Source of the DNA: Baaleninema simplex PCC 7105
Lineage (GTDB): Bacteria > Cyanobacteriota > Cyanobacteriia > Cyanobacteriales > Geitlerinemataceae
Direction of reading: 5' to 3'
Assembly: GCF_000332355.1 (NCBI RefSeq)
Contig: NZ_KB235958.1
Span: forward strand, 203,611 to 235,841
DNA: 32,231 nucleotides
Shown: in pieces, positions 1 through 8,111 of the stretch
Layout: the number at the start of each line of letters is the position of its first letter
Position numbering within the stretch: position 1 is the first letter of the stretch
Program-made: the position numbers and the translations under genes
Notes under the pieces: generated by a model
Seen by the model: only the letters and a program-made list of their open reading frames with translations
Database searches by the model: none
What the model was told of the DNA's origin: nothing

Positions 1-426
1 ATCTACCAGGATGTGTCGCTTGCGGCCGTTGACTTTCTTTCCGCCGTCGTACCCTCGGTCTGTACCCCCCACGTCTGTCGTTTTGACCGATTGACTGTCA
101 ATGATGCCAGCGCTGGCTTTTGCCCCTCGTCTGTTTTTTTTTCGCAGCGCCTCTCTCAAGTGGTCGTGGATATACTGCCACACCCCTTTCTTCTCCCATT
201 TACGCCAATATCCATAGACGGTTTTTGCGGGGGGGTAAGTCGATGGGGCAAGGTATTCCCAGGCACAGCCCGTTCGACACACGTATCGGATGCCGTTGTA
301 GACTGCCCTCATATCCACGGTTCTTTTTCTGCCTCGACCTGATTCTGACTTAGCTCGAGGCAGAAGGGGTTCCACGATTTTCCATTCGGCGTCACTCACG
401 TCGCTGGGATATCCTTGTCGAGTCAT
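1..426 (-). CDS. IS5-family transposase, 5' part (runs off the left edge)
   Basis: Reading the minus strand from the ATG at 426 gives 142 uninterrupted codons to base 1. The protein starts MTRQGYPSDVSDAEWKIVEP and reaches IIDSQSVKTTDVGG, then GYDGGKKVNGRKRHILVD. This is the N-terminal region of an IS5/IS427-group DDE transposase; the Asp of the DSQSV motif is the first catalytic acid, and the other two catalytic residues would lie beyond the window. It would cut and rejoin the ends of its own insertion sequence. A run of nine A residues in the coding strand (122-136 region) is in frame as read, so I see no frameshift. A purine-rich leader lies upstream of the start (about 440-500). I could not place the terminal inverted repeat, so the IS edge is unknown. 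Intactness cannot be judged from here. Confidence 0.9.
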   Translation of the reverse strand, partial: MTRQGYPSDVSDAEWKIVEPLLPRAKSESGRGRKRTVDMRAVYNGIRYVCRTGCAWEYLAPSTYPPAKTVYGYWRKWEKKGVWQYIHDHLREALRKKNRRGAKASAGIIDSQSVKTTDVGGTDRGYDGGKKVNGRKRHILVD

Positions 427-499
427 GGCTCTGTCTAACTGGCTTCTTCTCTTTTATCCTTCCTCTCTTCCCTCTTCCTTCCCTCTCTTTATCTTTTCT

Positions 500-808
500 T
501 CACAGATATCCTCTACTACAGTATTCCAGAGGATAGTTTTCTAGATTCGTTCCAAACTCGGTGAAATAATAATCTATTTTTTTATTTCTGTTGGCGATCG
601 CCTTTAATTTTTGACAAAAATCACCAAGGTTTTCCTGAAGCAAACCGAGCTTTAACGTTCCCTGCAAATTGCCATTTTGATGTTCGACCTCGAACAATTC
701 GAGATCGAGTCGTTCTGAAACCGCCCGTTCTAACGTTTGAGCTGTTAAAGAACCCGACGGTTTTGCCGTAAATGTTGTCACAATCCCCAAGCTATAAAAC
801 GTTCCCAT
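500..808 (-). CDS. Hypothetical protein, 102 aa
   Basis: I do not recognise a named domain. The start is supported by a good ribosome binding site (GGGAGG about 7 nt upstream of the ATG at 808). The N-terminus MGTFYSLGIVTTFTAKPSG and the charged, soluble composition look like a genuine protein rather than a shadow frame. There is no signal peptide or membrane segment. The 3' end lies within about 75 bases of the IS5-type transposase start, so the last residues (about LEYCSRGYL) may be altered or cut by the insertion. Function unknown. Confidence 0.6.
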   Translation of the reverse strand: MGTFYSLGIVTTFTAKPSGSLTAQTLERAVSERLDLELFEVEHQNGNLQGTLKLGLLQENLGDFCQKLKAIANRNKKIDYYFTEFGTNLENYPLEYCSRGYL

Positions 809-882
809 CTGAAAACCTCCCAGGAATTAAGGAACTTTTAAATCGAGGCAAATACTCAGTATCTGCCCCAGATATTGACGCT

Positions 883-1026
883 TCACGCTTCACGTTGGCT
901 GATTTCTCGCCACCACACTTGAAAATCTGCCATTCCCGTAAAATCCAACAGCGCATCCGCCAAGGCTTCCCGCTGCGTTCGAGAAAGCGATTTGGCAGTG
1001 ATGAGAAGTAATGCTACTTGGGTTCT
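883..1026 (-). pseudogene. Decayed fragment resembling a DUF4351 C-terminus
   Basis: Between an upstream TGA (1027-1029) and a TGA at 883-885 the minus strand reads 47 open codons with no start codon. They include SLSRTQREALADALLDFTG followed by MADFQVWW. The pattern LEALxEALLDFxxxADLxxWL is typical of the C-terminal DUF4351 region found on many cyanobacterial Rpn/PD-(D/E)XK-type proteins. The rest of such a gene is absent, so this is most likely a relic. The assignment rests on motif recall only. Confidence 0.4.
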
Positions 1027-1090
1027 TCAATGCTTGCTACGGAAGGATTATGACCGACCCGTATCATTAGAGTTCAGCACCACCGAAGTC

Positions 1091-1120
1091 TTCACCACAG
1101 AGGCACAGAGGACACAGAGA
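1091..1120. repeat. Intergenic repeat of the CACAGAGG type
   Basis: The stretch TTCACCACAGAGGCACAGAG followed by GACACAGAGA matches a short repeat seen between genes in many cyanobacterial and other bacterial genomes. It creates the spurious LCVLCASVV peptide on the minus strand. No function is known to me. Confidence 0.6.
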
Positions 1121-1250
1121 GGGGCTTGTCTGACTGGGTAAAACCAGTGTTTTAGATTCGGATTTCGTGTAACCTCCCAAACCAAATTGAGGGTAAAACC
1201 CCCCTTCTTCTCCCCTCCTTCTCCCCACATTATCAACGATCGACTAAGCC

Positions 1251-1267
1251 AAGAAACTGGGTTTCTC
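1251..1267. repeat. Small palindromic repeat (AAGAAAC...GTTTCT)
   Basis: AAGAAACTGGGTTTCTC is an imperfect palindrome of a kind scattered widely through filamentous cyanobacterial genomes. It lies in the gene-poor stretch 1030-1300, which otherwise holds only G/C-rich low-complexity sequence. Confidence 0.5.
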
Positions 1268-1299
1268 TTCCAAAAAATCACTCGCTAAAGCCTCAATTC

Positions 1300-1497
1300 T
1301 CATTCATCAGAGGTTGTTCTGTCTTCTGTCATAGGTGGATAATCTTCCATAGTCAGACGAACCCATATTTCTTCGGCAACGATTTCGACTGCCAGCTCAA
1401 AATCTTCTTTTTTAATCAAACCATTATCGACAAGCATATCAACACCTAAACCGGCAACGTGCTGACTCCATGACTTTTTAGTTTGTTTTGCACTCAT
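1300..1497 (-). CDS. Hypothetical small acidic protein, 65 aa
   Basis: The 65-aa protein begins MSAKQTKKSWSQHVAGLGVD and is rich in Glu/Asp toward the C-terminus (IVAEEIWVRLTMEDYPPMTE). Its size and amphipathic helical look would suit a small regulatory or antitoxin-like protein, but I recognise no family and see no toxin partner next to it. An AT-rich stretch (1500-1560) upstream could hold its promoter. No strong ribosome binding site is visible. It is a real gene with moderate probability only. Confidence 0.5.
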   Translation of the reverse strand: MSAKQTKKSWSQHVAGLGVDMLVDNGLIKKEDFELAVEIVAEEIWVRLTMEDYPPMTEDRTTSDE

Positions 1498-1570
1498 GGT
1501 GACTTAAAAATAGCTGATTATTGTATTAGATAATATACAATACATATTATACTACAAGTTTAATACTCAT

Positions 1571-1659
1571 AGGACTTACGAACTTCAATGTTAACCACAC
1601 TAAATGTAGATGTTGGTTGGCATTGTCCACGCTACATATAGTGTTAATGCGTAAGTTCT
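1571..1659. repeat. Nested inverted-repeat element, about 90 bp
   Basis: Outer arms AGGACTTACG (1571-1580) and CGTAAGTTCT (1650-1659) pair with one mismatch. Inner arms ACACTAAATGTAG (1597-1609) and CTACATATAGTGT (1632-1644) also pair with one mismatch. The outer motif AGGACTTACG is a recurrent end sequence of small elements in cyanobacteria as I recall. No clear target duplication is left. It could be a decayed MITE or a long RNA hairpin downstream of glyS. Confidence 0.55.
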
Positions 1660-1683
1660 GATTCATTTAAAAATCGAAGAACA

Positions 1684-1713
1684 AACCCCCGGAATCTTGG
1701 AGATGCCGGGGTT
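1684..1713 (-). terminator. Terminator downstream of glyS
   Basis: AACCCCCGG (1684-1692) pairs with CCGGGGTT (1706-1713) around a 13-nt loop, 17 bases past the glyS stop. On the minus strand the stem is followed by a T-rich tail (TTTGTTCTTCGATTTTT). Confidence 0.7.
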
Positions 1714-1729
1714 CGGTCAAAATAAGAAC

Positions 1730-3880
1730 TTATGCGCCCTTGACGATCGCACCAAAGTCAGCCAGAACGCGAGCGTGATTTCGCAGCAGCCCCAACAGAT
1801 TCAAGCGATTGCGTTTCACTGCTTCATCCTCCGCCATCACCAACACGCTGGTTTCCCCGTCGAAAAACTCGCTGACAGTGGGGGCGATTTCCCCTAACGC
1901 TTCCACGAGTTGGCGGTAATTCCGCTCTTGCTGGGCGGCTTCGGTTCGGGGTAACAACTGCACCAACGCATCGTAAAACGCTTGTTCTGAGGGCGACTCG
2001 AACAAGTCGGGGTTGATGACGGGTTCGGGGTTGAGTTGCTGGGTGTCGAGATCTCCTTTCGTGGCGAGACGTGCGGAACGGTTGACGGTTTCGTAAATGG
2101 TATCGAGGCTGTTGTCGTTGCGAATTGCTTGCAGAAATTCGGCTCGATCGCGCACGTCGAGTAAATCTGTTAACGCCCGTTCGGTGTATTCACGATCGCT
2201 CTCGCCCAATACCGCATTAACCAAATCGTAATCGATGCCTTTGTCGTCTTGCAACAGCGTTTGAATCCGTTGTAAGAAGAACTCTTGCAGTTGCGACAGC
2301 AATTCCGGCGAAGTGTCGGGGTGCGCTTGCTGGAAGTCCGAAACTGCACTTTGCAACAGGCGATCGAGATTCAATTCTAAATTTGCCGCCCAGATGATAT
2401 TAACAACCGCATTCGCCGCCCGACGCAAGGCAAAGGGATCGGACGAACCGCTGGGCAACATTCCCAAACCGAAAATACTCACCAGGGTATCGATGCGATC
2501 GGCTAAACCGATAACTTGTCCGGTAAGCGTTCCCGGTAACATATCGTCAGCTCCACGGGGAAGGTAATGCTCGAAAATGGCTTTGGCCACTTCTGCATCT
2601 TCGCCGCTGACGAGGGCGTATTTTTCCCCCATCACTCCCTGTAATTCGGGGAACTCGTACACCATCTGACTGACGAGATCGGCTTTGCAGAGGTAGGCGG
2701 CGCGACGGATTTTCGTTTTCGCCGCATCGGAGACTTGCAATTCTTCGGCGATGCGATCGCCAATTTTTGTCAAGCGATCGACCTTATCTTTAACGGTTCC
2801 CAAATCCTCTTGAAACGTCACCGCTTCCAACTTCGGAACCATTGTTTCGAGGGGTTTCTCGCAATCGGCTTTATAGAAAAACTCGCCGTCTGCCAATCTC
2901 GCCCGAATTACCCGTTCGTTCCCGGCAGCGATAATACTGGATTTCGCCGGATCGCCGTTGGAAATGGTGATAAAATAGGGCAACAGTTCCTTGGGATTCT
3001 CGGCATTGAGAACCGGAAAATACCGTTGGTGAGACACCATCACCGTTGTAATTACTTCCGGGGGCAAAATGAGAAAGTCTTCGTCGAATTTCCCGGTGAC
3101 GGCGGTGGGATATTCCACTAGATGAACCACTTCCCCTAACAAATCGGCGGGGATGTCGGCGACGCCACCCAGGTTTTGGGCTTCGGCGTGGATTCCTTCG
3201 ACGATCGCACTTTGGCGACGTTCGGGATCGACTTCGATGTACGCTTGACGCAGGATGTCGGTGTAGTCGGAAGCGGTGGCGATCGCAACGGGTTCCGGGT
3301 GCAACACGCGATGTCCCGAGGAAATGCGATCGCTCGTTGTCGTTTCAGAACCGCTGACGACTTCGAGGGGTAACACGGTATCGTCGAGAAGGGCAACCAG
3401 CCAGCGAATCGGACGCGGAAAGCGCACGTCGCCATCGCCCCAGCGCATGAAGCGTTTTCCTTCGAGTTTGAAGATCCACTGAGGAACCAGTTCTTTTAAG
3501 ATGTCAGCAGTTAGACGACCGGGAATCTGTTTGCGAACGAAGACGAACTCGCCTTTTTCCGTGTCGCGAATTTCGAGATCCTCGAGGGAGACTTGTTGTT
3601 TGCGGGCGAAGCCTTCGGCGGCTTTTGTGGGTTGTCCGTCTTTGTAGGCGGCTTTGACTGGGGGGCCTTTGATATCTTCGGTGCGATCGCTCTGTTTGTC
3701 GGGGAGATTCCGCAGAACCACCGCAAGACGGCGAGGTGTTCCGTACACTTCCACCGCCTCCGGTTCGATAAAGGCTTCGGCGAGACTGGGGGGAATGCGT
3801 TCTTTCCATTGCGCGATCGCCCCTTCCACAAAGCTGGCGGGGAGTTCTTCGGTTCCGACTTCTAAGAGAAACGTAGGCAT
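1730..3880 (-). CDS. glyS: Glycyl-tRNA synthetase beta subunit
   Basis: GlyS is the beta subunit of the bacterial alpha2-beta2 glycyl-tRNA synthetase, which charges tRNA-Gly in the cytoplasm; it carries tRNA-binding regions while the alpha subunit (glyQ, not in this window) holds the aminoacylation site. I place the start at 3880, where [20 protein letters not shown] matches the conserved GlyS N-terminus and AAGG lies just upstream. The open frame extends 72 codons further to 4096, but that extension is low-quality sequence and probably untranslated. The resulting 716 aa is the usual family length. Family blocks such as [20 protein letters not shown] and VSHQRYFPV are intact. It is monocistronic, with a terminator at 1684-1713 and a long AT-rich leader upstream. 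Confidence 0.96.
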   Translation of the reverse strand: MPTFLLEVGTEELPASFVEGAIAQWKERIPPSLAEAFIEPEAVEVYGTPRRLAVVLRNLPDKQSDRTEDIKGPPVKAAYKDGQPTKAAEGFARKQQVSLEDLEIRDTEKGEFVFVRKQIPGRLTADILKELVPQWIFKLEGKRFMRWGDGDVRFPRPIRWLVALLDDTVLPLEVVSGSETTTSDRISSGHRVLHPEPVAIATASDYTDILRQAYIEVDPERRQSAIVEGIHAEAQNLGGVADIPADLLGEVVHLVEYPTAVTGKFDEDFLILPPEVITTVMVSHQRYFPVLNAENPKELLPYFITISNGDPAKSSIIAAGNERVIRARLADGEFFYKADCEKPLETMVPKLEAVTFQEDLGTVKDKVDRLTKIGDRIAEELQVSDAAKTKIRRAAYLCKADLVSQMVYEFPELQGVMGEKYALVSGEDAEVAKAIFEHYLPRGADDMLPGTLTGQVIGLADRIDTLVSIFGLGMLPSGSSDPFALRRAANAVVNIIWAANLELNLDRLLQSAVSDFQQAHPDTSPELLSQLQEFFLQRIQTLLQDDKGIDYDLVNAVLGESDREYTERALTDLLDVRDRAEFLQAIRNDNSLDTIYETVNRSARLATKGDLDTQQLNPEPVINPDLFESPSEQAFYDALVQLLPRTEAAQQERNYRQLVEALGEIAPTVSEFFDGETSVLVMAEDEAVKRNRLNLLGLLRNHARVLADFGAIVKGA

Positions 3881-4527
3881 TGCCTTGATTCGAGTGAACG
3901 ATGGGAGGTGTACGACGAATGCGGCACAAGACTGAACGTCCCGACACGCTCGAAACAGTGTACCGCGATGGGCGGGAACACTTCTAGCTAACGGCGAAGT
4001 CAGTATATTTACGATGTTCGGCGCGATCGAAGACGAAAACGATGTCAGATTTGGGAATGCTAAGTTTAACGCTAAGTTTGATGAGTTCGTTGGCAACTGC
4101 TACTTCGGTTTTGCCCGATCGAATTCTGATTTTGCAGTTGATTAATCTCGATTCTAACGATCTACGAGAAAATTAGTTCGGAGTCGCTTCATCCTACGGG
4201 ATACAATCGACTCGAGTTTGGATGATTTTCTCGCCGATCTGCTGACAGGGTTCGACTCGTTGTATGGCTTAACTCTTGCTTGAATATCAATGACTGCTCG
4301 GCGATCGACCGACGATGCCTCTGTCGATAAGATGAAATTTTGAAATTTCATGACATACTAAAACAAAAAGCGAGATATTTTTTATAAATAGTAATTAATT
4401 TGTTAGAAGTTGAAATAAGATGTAATGCTGACGATATTTTTGAAATAGAGTTTTTTGTGAGTGCTTTTATTTATGAGCCGATCTTGGAAATAAATCCATG
4501 AAAATATTGCTTGCCGTCAAACAAAAC
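3881..4527. other. Spacer upstream of glyS, no convincing gene
   Basis: This 650-nt stretch between glyS and the inverted-repeat element becomes increasingly AT-rich. The open frames within it (for example 4154-4351 minus) have no ribosome binding site or recognisable sequence. The 12-mer AACGATCTACGA occurs at 4156-4167 and again at 4871-4882; I attach no function to it. Confidence 0.5.
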
Positions 4528-4614
4528 GGGTGCATCTCAGTTTTGCAAAAATATGAGAATTGGAGGCTTAAATCCTTATTCTCTCGTATAAATTTACATT
4601 TTTGAGATGCACCC
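4528..4614. mobile_element. MITE-like element, copy 1 (87 bp)
   Basis: Terminal inverted repeats GGGTGCATCTCA (4528-4539) and TGAGATGCACCC (4603-4614) are perfect. The element is flanked by a perfect 8-bp direct repeat AACAAAAC (4520-4527 and 4615-4622), the mark of a transposition event. The interior has no coding capacity. The same 12-bp ends occur in copy 2 at 22224-22345. An 8-bp duplication fits several transposase families (such as IS1, IS1595, ISL3), but no matching transposase is present in this window. Confidence 0.85.
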
Positions 4615-5050
4615 AACAAAACAAAGTAAAAAGAACTATTGCTATTTATGATATTTCCTGATTATGTCACAATATTGCTAATATTGCTAGATGCGATCGC
4701 TTTTTTGTTGAAAAAGTAAAATAAATCAAAAACAATTTAATTTATGTCAATAATATTATTAAAAAACAAGATTTTAAAATACTTTCTGCACGAACAGCTT
4801 TGAGTTTTGTGGAGGGTTTCTATAACAAAAATTATTTTGTGTGCGAATATACAACACAAAATTCGTTCGCAACGATCTACGAATAAGTAAAAATCATGAA
4901 AACTTCTAAATTCACTTCTAAAATTAGAGTAGAATCACGGAAGTTATGTATGAAAAAATACGGATTTTTTTGTGTGAGAATTTCGGTTTTCTAGACCTCA
5001 AACTTTCCTTTAGGATTGAATTGCGATCCAGAAAACTCCAAAAAAGTACA
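4615..5050. other. AT-rich spacer upstream of the FAD oxidoreductase
   Basis: The stretch is strongly AT-rich with poly-A/T runs and no open frame of note. It probably holds the promoter of the gene at 5051, but I cannot pick out a confident -35/-10 pair. The open frame of the oxidoreductase extends back to 4946, but that extension has no similarity to the family. Confidence 0.5.
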
Positions 5051-6115
5051 ATGACTTTTGATATTGCCGCGATCGGTGCAGGTTTGGCCGGTCTTACCAG
5101 TGCGGCACAACTCCAACAAGCGGGTTACAACGTCGTCGTTGTCGAGAAATCTCGGGGACTCGGCGGACGAGTAGCCACCCGGCGCATTCCAAACCATCGA
5201 GCTGATTTCGGGGCGCGATATTTAGAGGCAAACGGACGTTTGGTTTCCCTGCTGCTGGAAATTTTGCGCGATCGCCAAATCGTGCAACTGTGGACAGAAG
5301 CGAGCCATCGTTGGGACGGCAACTTAATACCAGATCCCCCCCGGCCTCACTACGTTCCCCCCAACGGCATGAACGAAATCGGTAAATTTCTCGGCCGGGG
5401 AACGCGCGTCTGGTTCAGTCGCCGCGCCTGTCAGCTCACCCCCCAAGCCGATAACACTTGGCATTTGTCCCTAGAAGCAGTGGCAGATGGCTCGGACGCC
5501 CCCCTCGAACTCACGGCGAAGGCAGTTATTCTCGCCGTTCCCGCCCCCCAAGCCCTAGAAATCCTCGCGGACACGCCAGGACTTCCTGAAGAGTTCCGTA
5601 ACAATTTGGCGGAGGTCGAATACAACCCTTGTATCACCGCGATCGCCAAATACCCCAACGATCGCCCTCTGCCAGATTGGGTGTCCGTCAACTTTCCCCC
5701 CGAAACCGATCTGTCTTGGGTGGGACTCGATAGCAGCAAACGTCCAAACACCCAACAACCGGTCTTCGTCGTTCACAGTAGCGCCGATTTCGCCCGATCG
5801 CACCTCAATACCACCAATCTCGAAGCCCCAGGACGCGAATTACTCGATCGCGCCTCGAACTATCTTCTACCTTGGCTGTCCGAACCCGAATTCCTGCAAG
5901 TTCATCGCTGGCGTTACGCGTTTACATCTCAACCTTGGCGTCGCGACTGCTTGGCCGCCACGACACCCCTGCCCCTCGTCTGTTGCGGGGACTGGTGCGG
6001 GACTCGACAAATCGAAACCGCCCTGCGCTCGGGTTTGGCCGCCGCCAGCATCACGAACAGTCAGCTCCAGCAAGAAGTCCTCAGTCCCATTCGTCAAGTG
6101 TGGCAATCGCTCTAA
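5051..6115 (+). CDS. FAD-dependent amine-oxidase-like oxidoreductase, 354 aa
   Basis: The protein is a Rossmann-type flavoprotein of the NAD(P)/FAD-dependent amine oxidase/renalase-like group. The start at 5051 puts the dinucleotide-binding motif at the N-terminus: GAGLAG at residues 9-14, then an acidic strand end (VVVVEKSRG) and the GGRVATRR segment that contacts FAD. The C-terminus carries the second FAD motif CCGDWCGTRQIETALRSG. The length is normal for the cyanobacterial family. The substrate is unknown; carotenoid-, amine- and phytoene-type oxidoreductases share this fold. It lies 254 nt upstream of the CcdA-like gene on the same strand, which may or may not be functional linkage. No signal peptide is visible. 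Confidence 0.85.
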   Translation: MTFDIAAIGAGLAGLTSAAQLQQAGYNVVVVEKSRGLGGRVATRRIPNHRADFGARYLEANGRLVSLLLEILRDRQIVQLWTEASHRWDGNLIPDPPRPHYVPPNGMNEIGKFLGRGTRVWFSRRACQLTPQADNTWHLSLEAVADGSDAPLELTAKAVILAVPAPQALEILADTPGLPEEFRNNLAEVEYNPCITAIAKYPNDRPLPDWVSVNFPPETDLSWVGLDSSKRPNTQQPVFVVHSSADFARSHLNTTNLEAPGRELLDRASNYLLPWLSEPEFLQVHRWRYAFTSQPWRRDCLAATTPLPLVCCGDWCGTRQIETALRSGLAAASITNSQLQQEVLSPIRQVWQSL

Positions 6116-6369
6116 CTCGGGCGATCGCTCGTCGCGTCCTGTGAACGGATTCGACTCCATCCTGCCAAAGAACCCAATACCATAGAAACGGAGAGTTCGC
6201 GTGCGGGCTGCCCGGCAGCTTCACACCAAATTCTTCTCGCGAAACAGACGATCCCTCGTTCGCCCGATCGATGAGTCCGGCCGCGAGGGATCTCGCAAGT
6301 TTGCATAATTTTCGATACTTTCGAGAATCGAACCGATCTCTTTTCCACTCGAACGAACCCCAACGAACG

Positions 6370-7188
6370 ATGTTGAAACGGTGGCGATACCCGATACTTT
6401 TCGGTTTGGCTTTGGCGATCGCCCTCTCTGCTACCGCGATTCGACAAACCAACCTGTTCCAACCCCTCCAAACCCTCGCCCTCGACATTGGCGTGCGCTA
6501 TCACGACTGGTATGACGGACAATCCCTCGATCGCGCCGTTATCTTGCTTCCTCTGTCGTTTCTCGGCGGCTTAGTCGTCAGCATTTCCCCCTGCGTTCTC
6601 GGTTTGCTCCCAGTCAACCTCAGCTACATCGGAACCCGAGACATTACCTCGAGTTGGGAAGCCTTCAAAAAAGCCACGGGGTTCGTCCTCGGCGTCGTCG
6701 TAATGTTGAGCGCGTTCGGACTGTTTTCGGCGTTCGGCGCTGCCATTTTGATTCAATATGCAGGGTTCGTCCGCGTAGCTGTCGGCGCGATCGTCGTGGT
6801 GATGGCGTTGAGCTTAATGGACGTTCTGCGGTTGCCCCTCCCTCAAACTTCGCTGAAACTGCCAATTTCGGGATCGTTTGGCGTCGGATTGACTTTCGCG
6901 CTCGTCAGTTCTCCCTGTAGCAGTCCGGTCATGTTTGCAGTCCTGGCGGCGGGGGCGGAAACGGGGTCTCCAGTTTTGGGAGCGTTGGCGATGGCCTGTT
7001 TTGCCCTGGGCTTTTCGGCGATCGTCTTTTTCGCCAGCTTGTTCGCCGGACTCGCCAAGCAAACGCGGCTGTTGTTGCCCTATTCAGGGGCGATCGTTAA
7101 ATTTGCCAGCGTGGTGTTATTGGCGTTGGGCGCGTTTTATCTCGTAGACGGTCTCTGGTGGATTTCAGCTTGGCTCTCCACAAATTGA
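6370..7188 (+). CDS. ccdA: CcdA-family thiol-disulfide transporter
   Basis: This polytopic membrane protein of the CcdA/DsbD-beta family passes reducing equivalents from cytoplasmic thioredoxin across the membrane, in cyanobacteria mainly to support c-type cytochrome maturation. I choose the ATG at 6370 (MLKRWRYPILFGLALAIALS), giving 272 aa and one N-terminal membrane helix before the core. The core carries the two redox cysteines in the conserved contexts SISPCVLGLLPVN and SSPCSSPVMF, each in a transmembrane segment followed by Pro-rich turns. About six further hydrophobic segments follow. The open frame starts at 6271, but the first 33 codons are basic and unlike the family. The extra N-terminal helix and linker (about 60 aa) before the first CcdA helix are present in many cyanobacterial members as I recall. 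Confidence 0.88.
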   Translation: MLKRWRYPILFGLALAIALSATAIRQTNLFQPLQTLALDIGVRYHDWYDGQSLDRAVILLPLSFLGGLVVSISPCVLGLLPVNLSYIGTRDITSSWEAFKKATGFVLGVVVMLSAFGLFSAFGAAILIQYAGFVRVAVGAIVVVMALSLMDVLRLPLPQTSLKLPISGSFGVGLTFALVSSPCSSPVMFAVLAAGAETGSPVLGALAMACFALGFSAIVFFASLFAGLAKQTRLLLPYSGAIVKFASVVLLALGAFYLVDGLWWISAWLSTN

Positions 7189-7250
7189 GAAAATATATTG
7201 ACAAATTTATTTTGATGTGGTAAAAAATCGTCTCTTCATTTCCGGGTCGA

Positions 7251-7398
7251 GTGCGTGACGCAGCAATACAAGATTTTCCTAACGTCGGCAACATTTTCTG
7301 GCCGCGTCACACACCCTTGTATGTTGGCGGTGTACGTTGGTGGTGCGTGACGATCGATCGGTCTCGCGTTCGACACCCTATTTTTCAAGTCACGCACC
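7251..7398. repeat. Two consecutive inverted repeats with GTGCGTGACG ends
   Basis: Pair 1: GTGCGTGACGC (7251-7261) and GCGTCACACAC (7304-7314), one mismatch. Pair 2: GGTGCGTGACG (7342-7352) and AGTCACGCACC (7388-7398), one mismatch. The four arms are versions of one sequence, so this looks like two tandem copies of a small palindromic repeat of the kind common in cyanobacterial intergenic DNA. It sits in the 366-nt spacer between ccdA and the Rrf2 gene. Confidence 0.55.
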
Positions 7399-7406
7399 CT
7401 ACGCCC

Positions 7407-7454
7407 CTCACCATCTCCTCACCTCACCATCTCCTCACCTCATCACCTCATCCC
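7407..7454. repeat. Short direct repeats (CTCACCATCTCCTCAC)
   Basis: The unit CTCACCATCTCCTCAC occurs twice in tandem, followed by shorter CTCATCAC variants. It is low-complexity intergenic sequence without a visible function. Confidence 0.6.
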
Positions 7455-7488
7455 TCAAAAACCACCAAACCCCACTGGAGAACCGGGG

Positions 7489-7494
7489 TATAAT
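7489..7494 (+). promoter_or_regulatory. Candidate -10 element for the Rrf2 gene
   Basis: A perfect TATAAT lies 62 nt before the GTG start at 7556. No good -35 is found at the usual spacing, which would fit an activated promoter. The call is tentative. Confidence 0.4.
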
Positions 7495-7555
7495 AGAAAA
7501 AATTTTGAGGCGTCCTACCGTCTCGACCCGCAGTCTTTGAGGTTCGGCTTCGATC

Positions 7556-7993
7556 GTGGAACTTTCTTGTAAAAGTGAATACGCTCTACTGGCCCTAATC
7601 GAACTTGCCGCCCATCACGCCAAAGGGGAGCCGTTACAAATTCGGCAGATCGCCAGCCAACAAAACATCCCCGATCGCTACCTCGAACAGCTACTCGCAA
7701 CGTTACGACGGGGCGGTTTAGTTCGGTCTCAACGGGGAGCGAAGGGAGGATATCTCCTGGCACGGGAACCGTGGAAAATCACGCTTCTCGAAGCCCTCGA
7801 ATGTATCGAAGGCACGAACGGACAAAAAGCCCCAGCCAGCGATCGCCCGCACACGGTCGAAAGCGAAATCGTGCGAGATATCTGGCAAGAAGTTCGCGAT
7901 CGCGCCCAAGCAGTGTTACAAAAATACACACTTCAGGATCTCAAAGAACAGCGAGATGCGCGACATCAAGTCAATATCATGTATTACATCTGA
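7556..7993 (+). CDS. Rrf2-family transcriptional regulator, 145 aa
   Basis: Rrf2 proteins are winged-helix DNA-binding regulators. The sequence begins with GTG and reads MELSCKSEYALLALIELAAH, followed by QIRQIASQQNIPDRYLEQLL (helix-turn-helix) and GLVRSQRGAKGGYLLAR (the wing), all hallmarks of the family. The three-cysteine Fe-S cluster segment of IscR/NsrR is absent: only C5 and C82 are seen, so it probably does not bind a classical Fe-S cluster. It lies 118 nt upstream of cysK on the same strand; that arrangement recalls Bacillus CymR, an Rrf2 repressor that works with CysK on cysteine metabolism. A related Synechocystis protein (Slr0846) has been linked with psaAB expression. The target here is therefore open. 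Confidence 0.9.
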   Translation: MELSCKSEYALLALIELAAHHAKGEPLQIRQIASQQNIPDRYLEQLLATLRRGGLVRSQRGAKGGYLLAREPWKITLLEALECIEGTNGQKAPASDRPHTVESEIVRDIWQEVRDRAQAVLQKYTLQDLKEQRDARHQVNIMYYI

Positions 7994-8111
7994 GGCCCTC
8001 GCTCCGAACCAGCGGACGTACCCTCGCAGTTCTCGAGAACCCATCGAACTCCTGCGCGAGTTTCGAGGCGTCTCGATCTCGTCCTCGAATTTTTTGCAAT
8101 CCTAACGACTT

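Noticed and set aside
772-1281. Plus-strand frame 772-1011 and minus-strand frame 1048-1281 as genes
   Set aside because: The first overlaps a DUF4351-like relic on the other strand and lacks a ribosome binding site; the second is made of known intergenic repeats.
3881-4096. N-terminal extension of GlyS
   Set aside because: GlyS homology begins at [13 protein letters not shown] (3880); the extra 72 codons have no family similarity and would make the protein longer than the family.
4154-4351. Minus-strand frame of 65 codons
   Set aside because: No ribosome binding site, no recognisable sequence, and low-quality composition in an AT-rich spacer.
4156-4882. 12-bp direct repeat AACGATCTACGA at 4156 and 4871 as ends of an inserted element
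   Set aside because: No inverted repeats or coding sequence are associated with it, and it may be a chance match in sequence rich in CGATC words.
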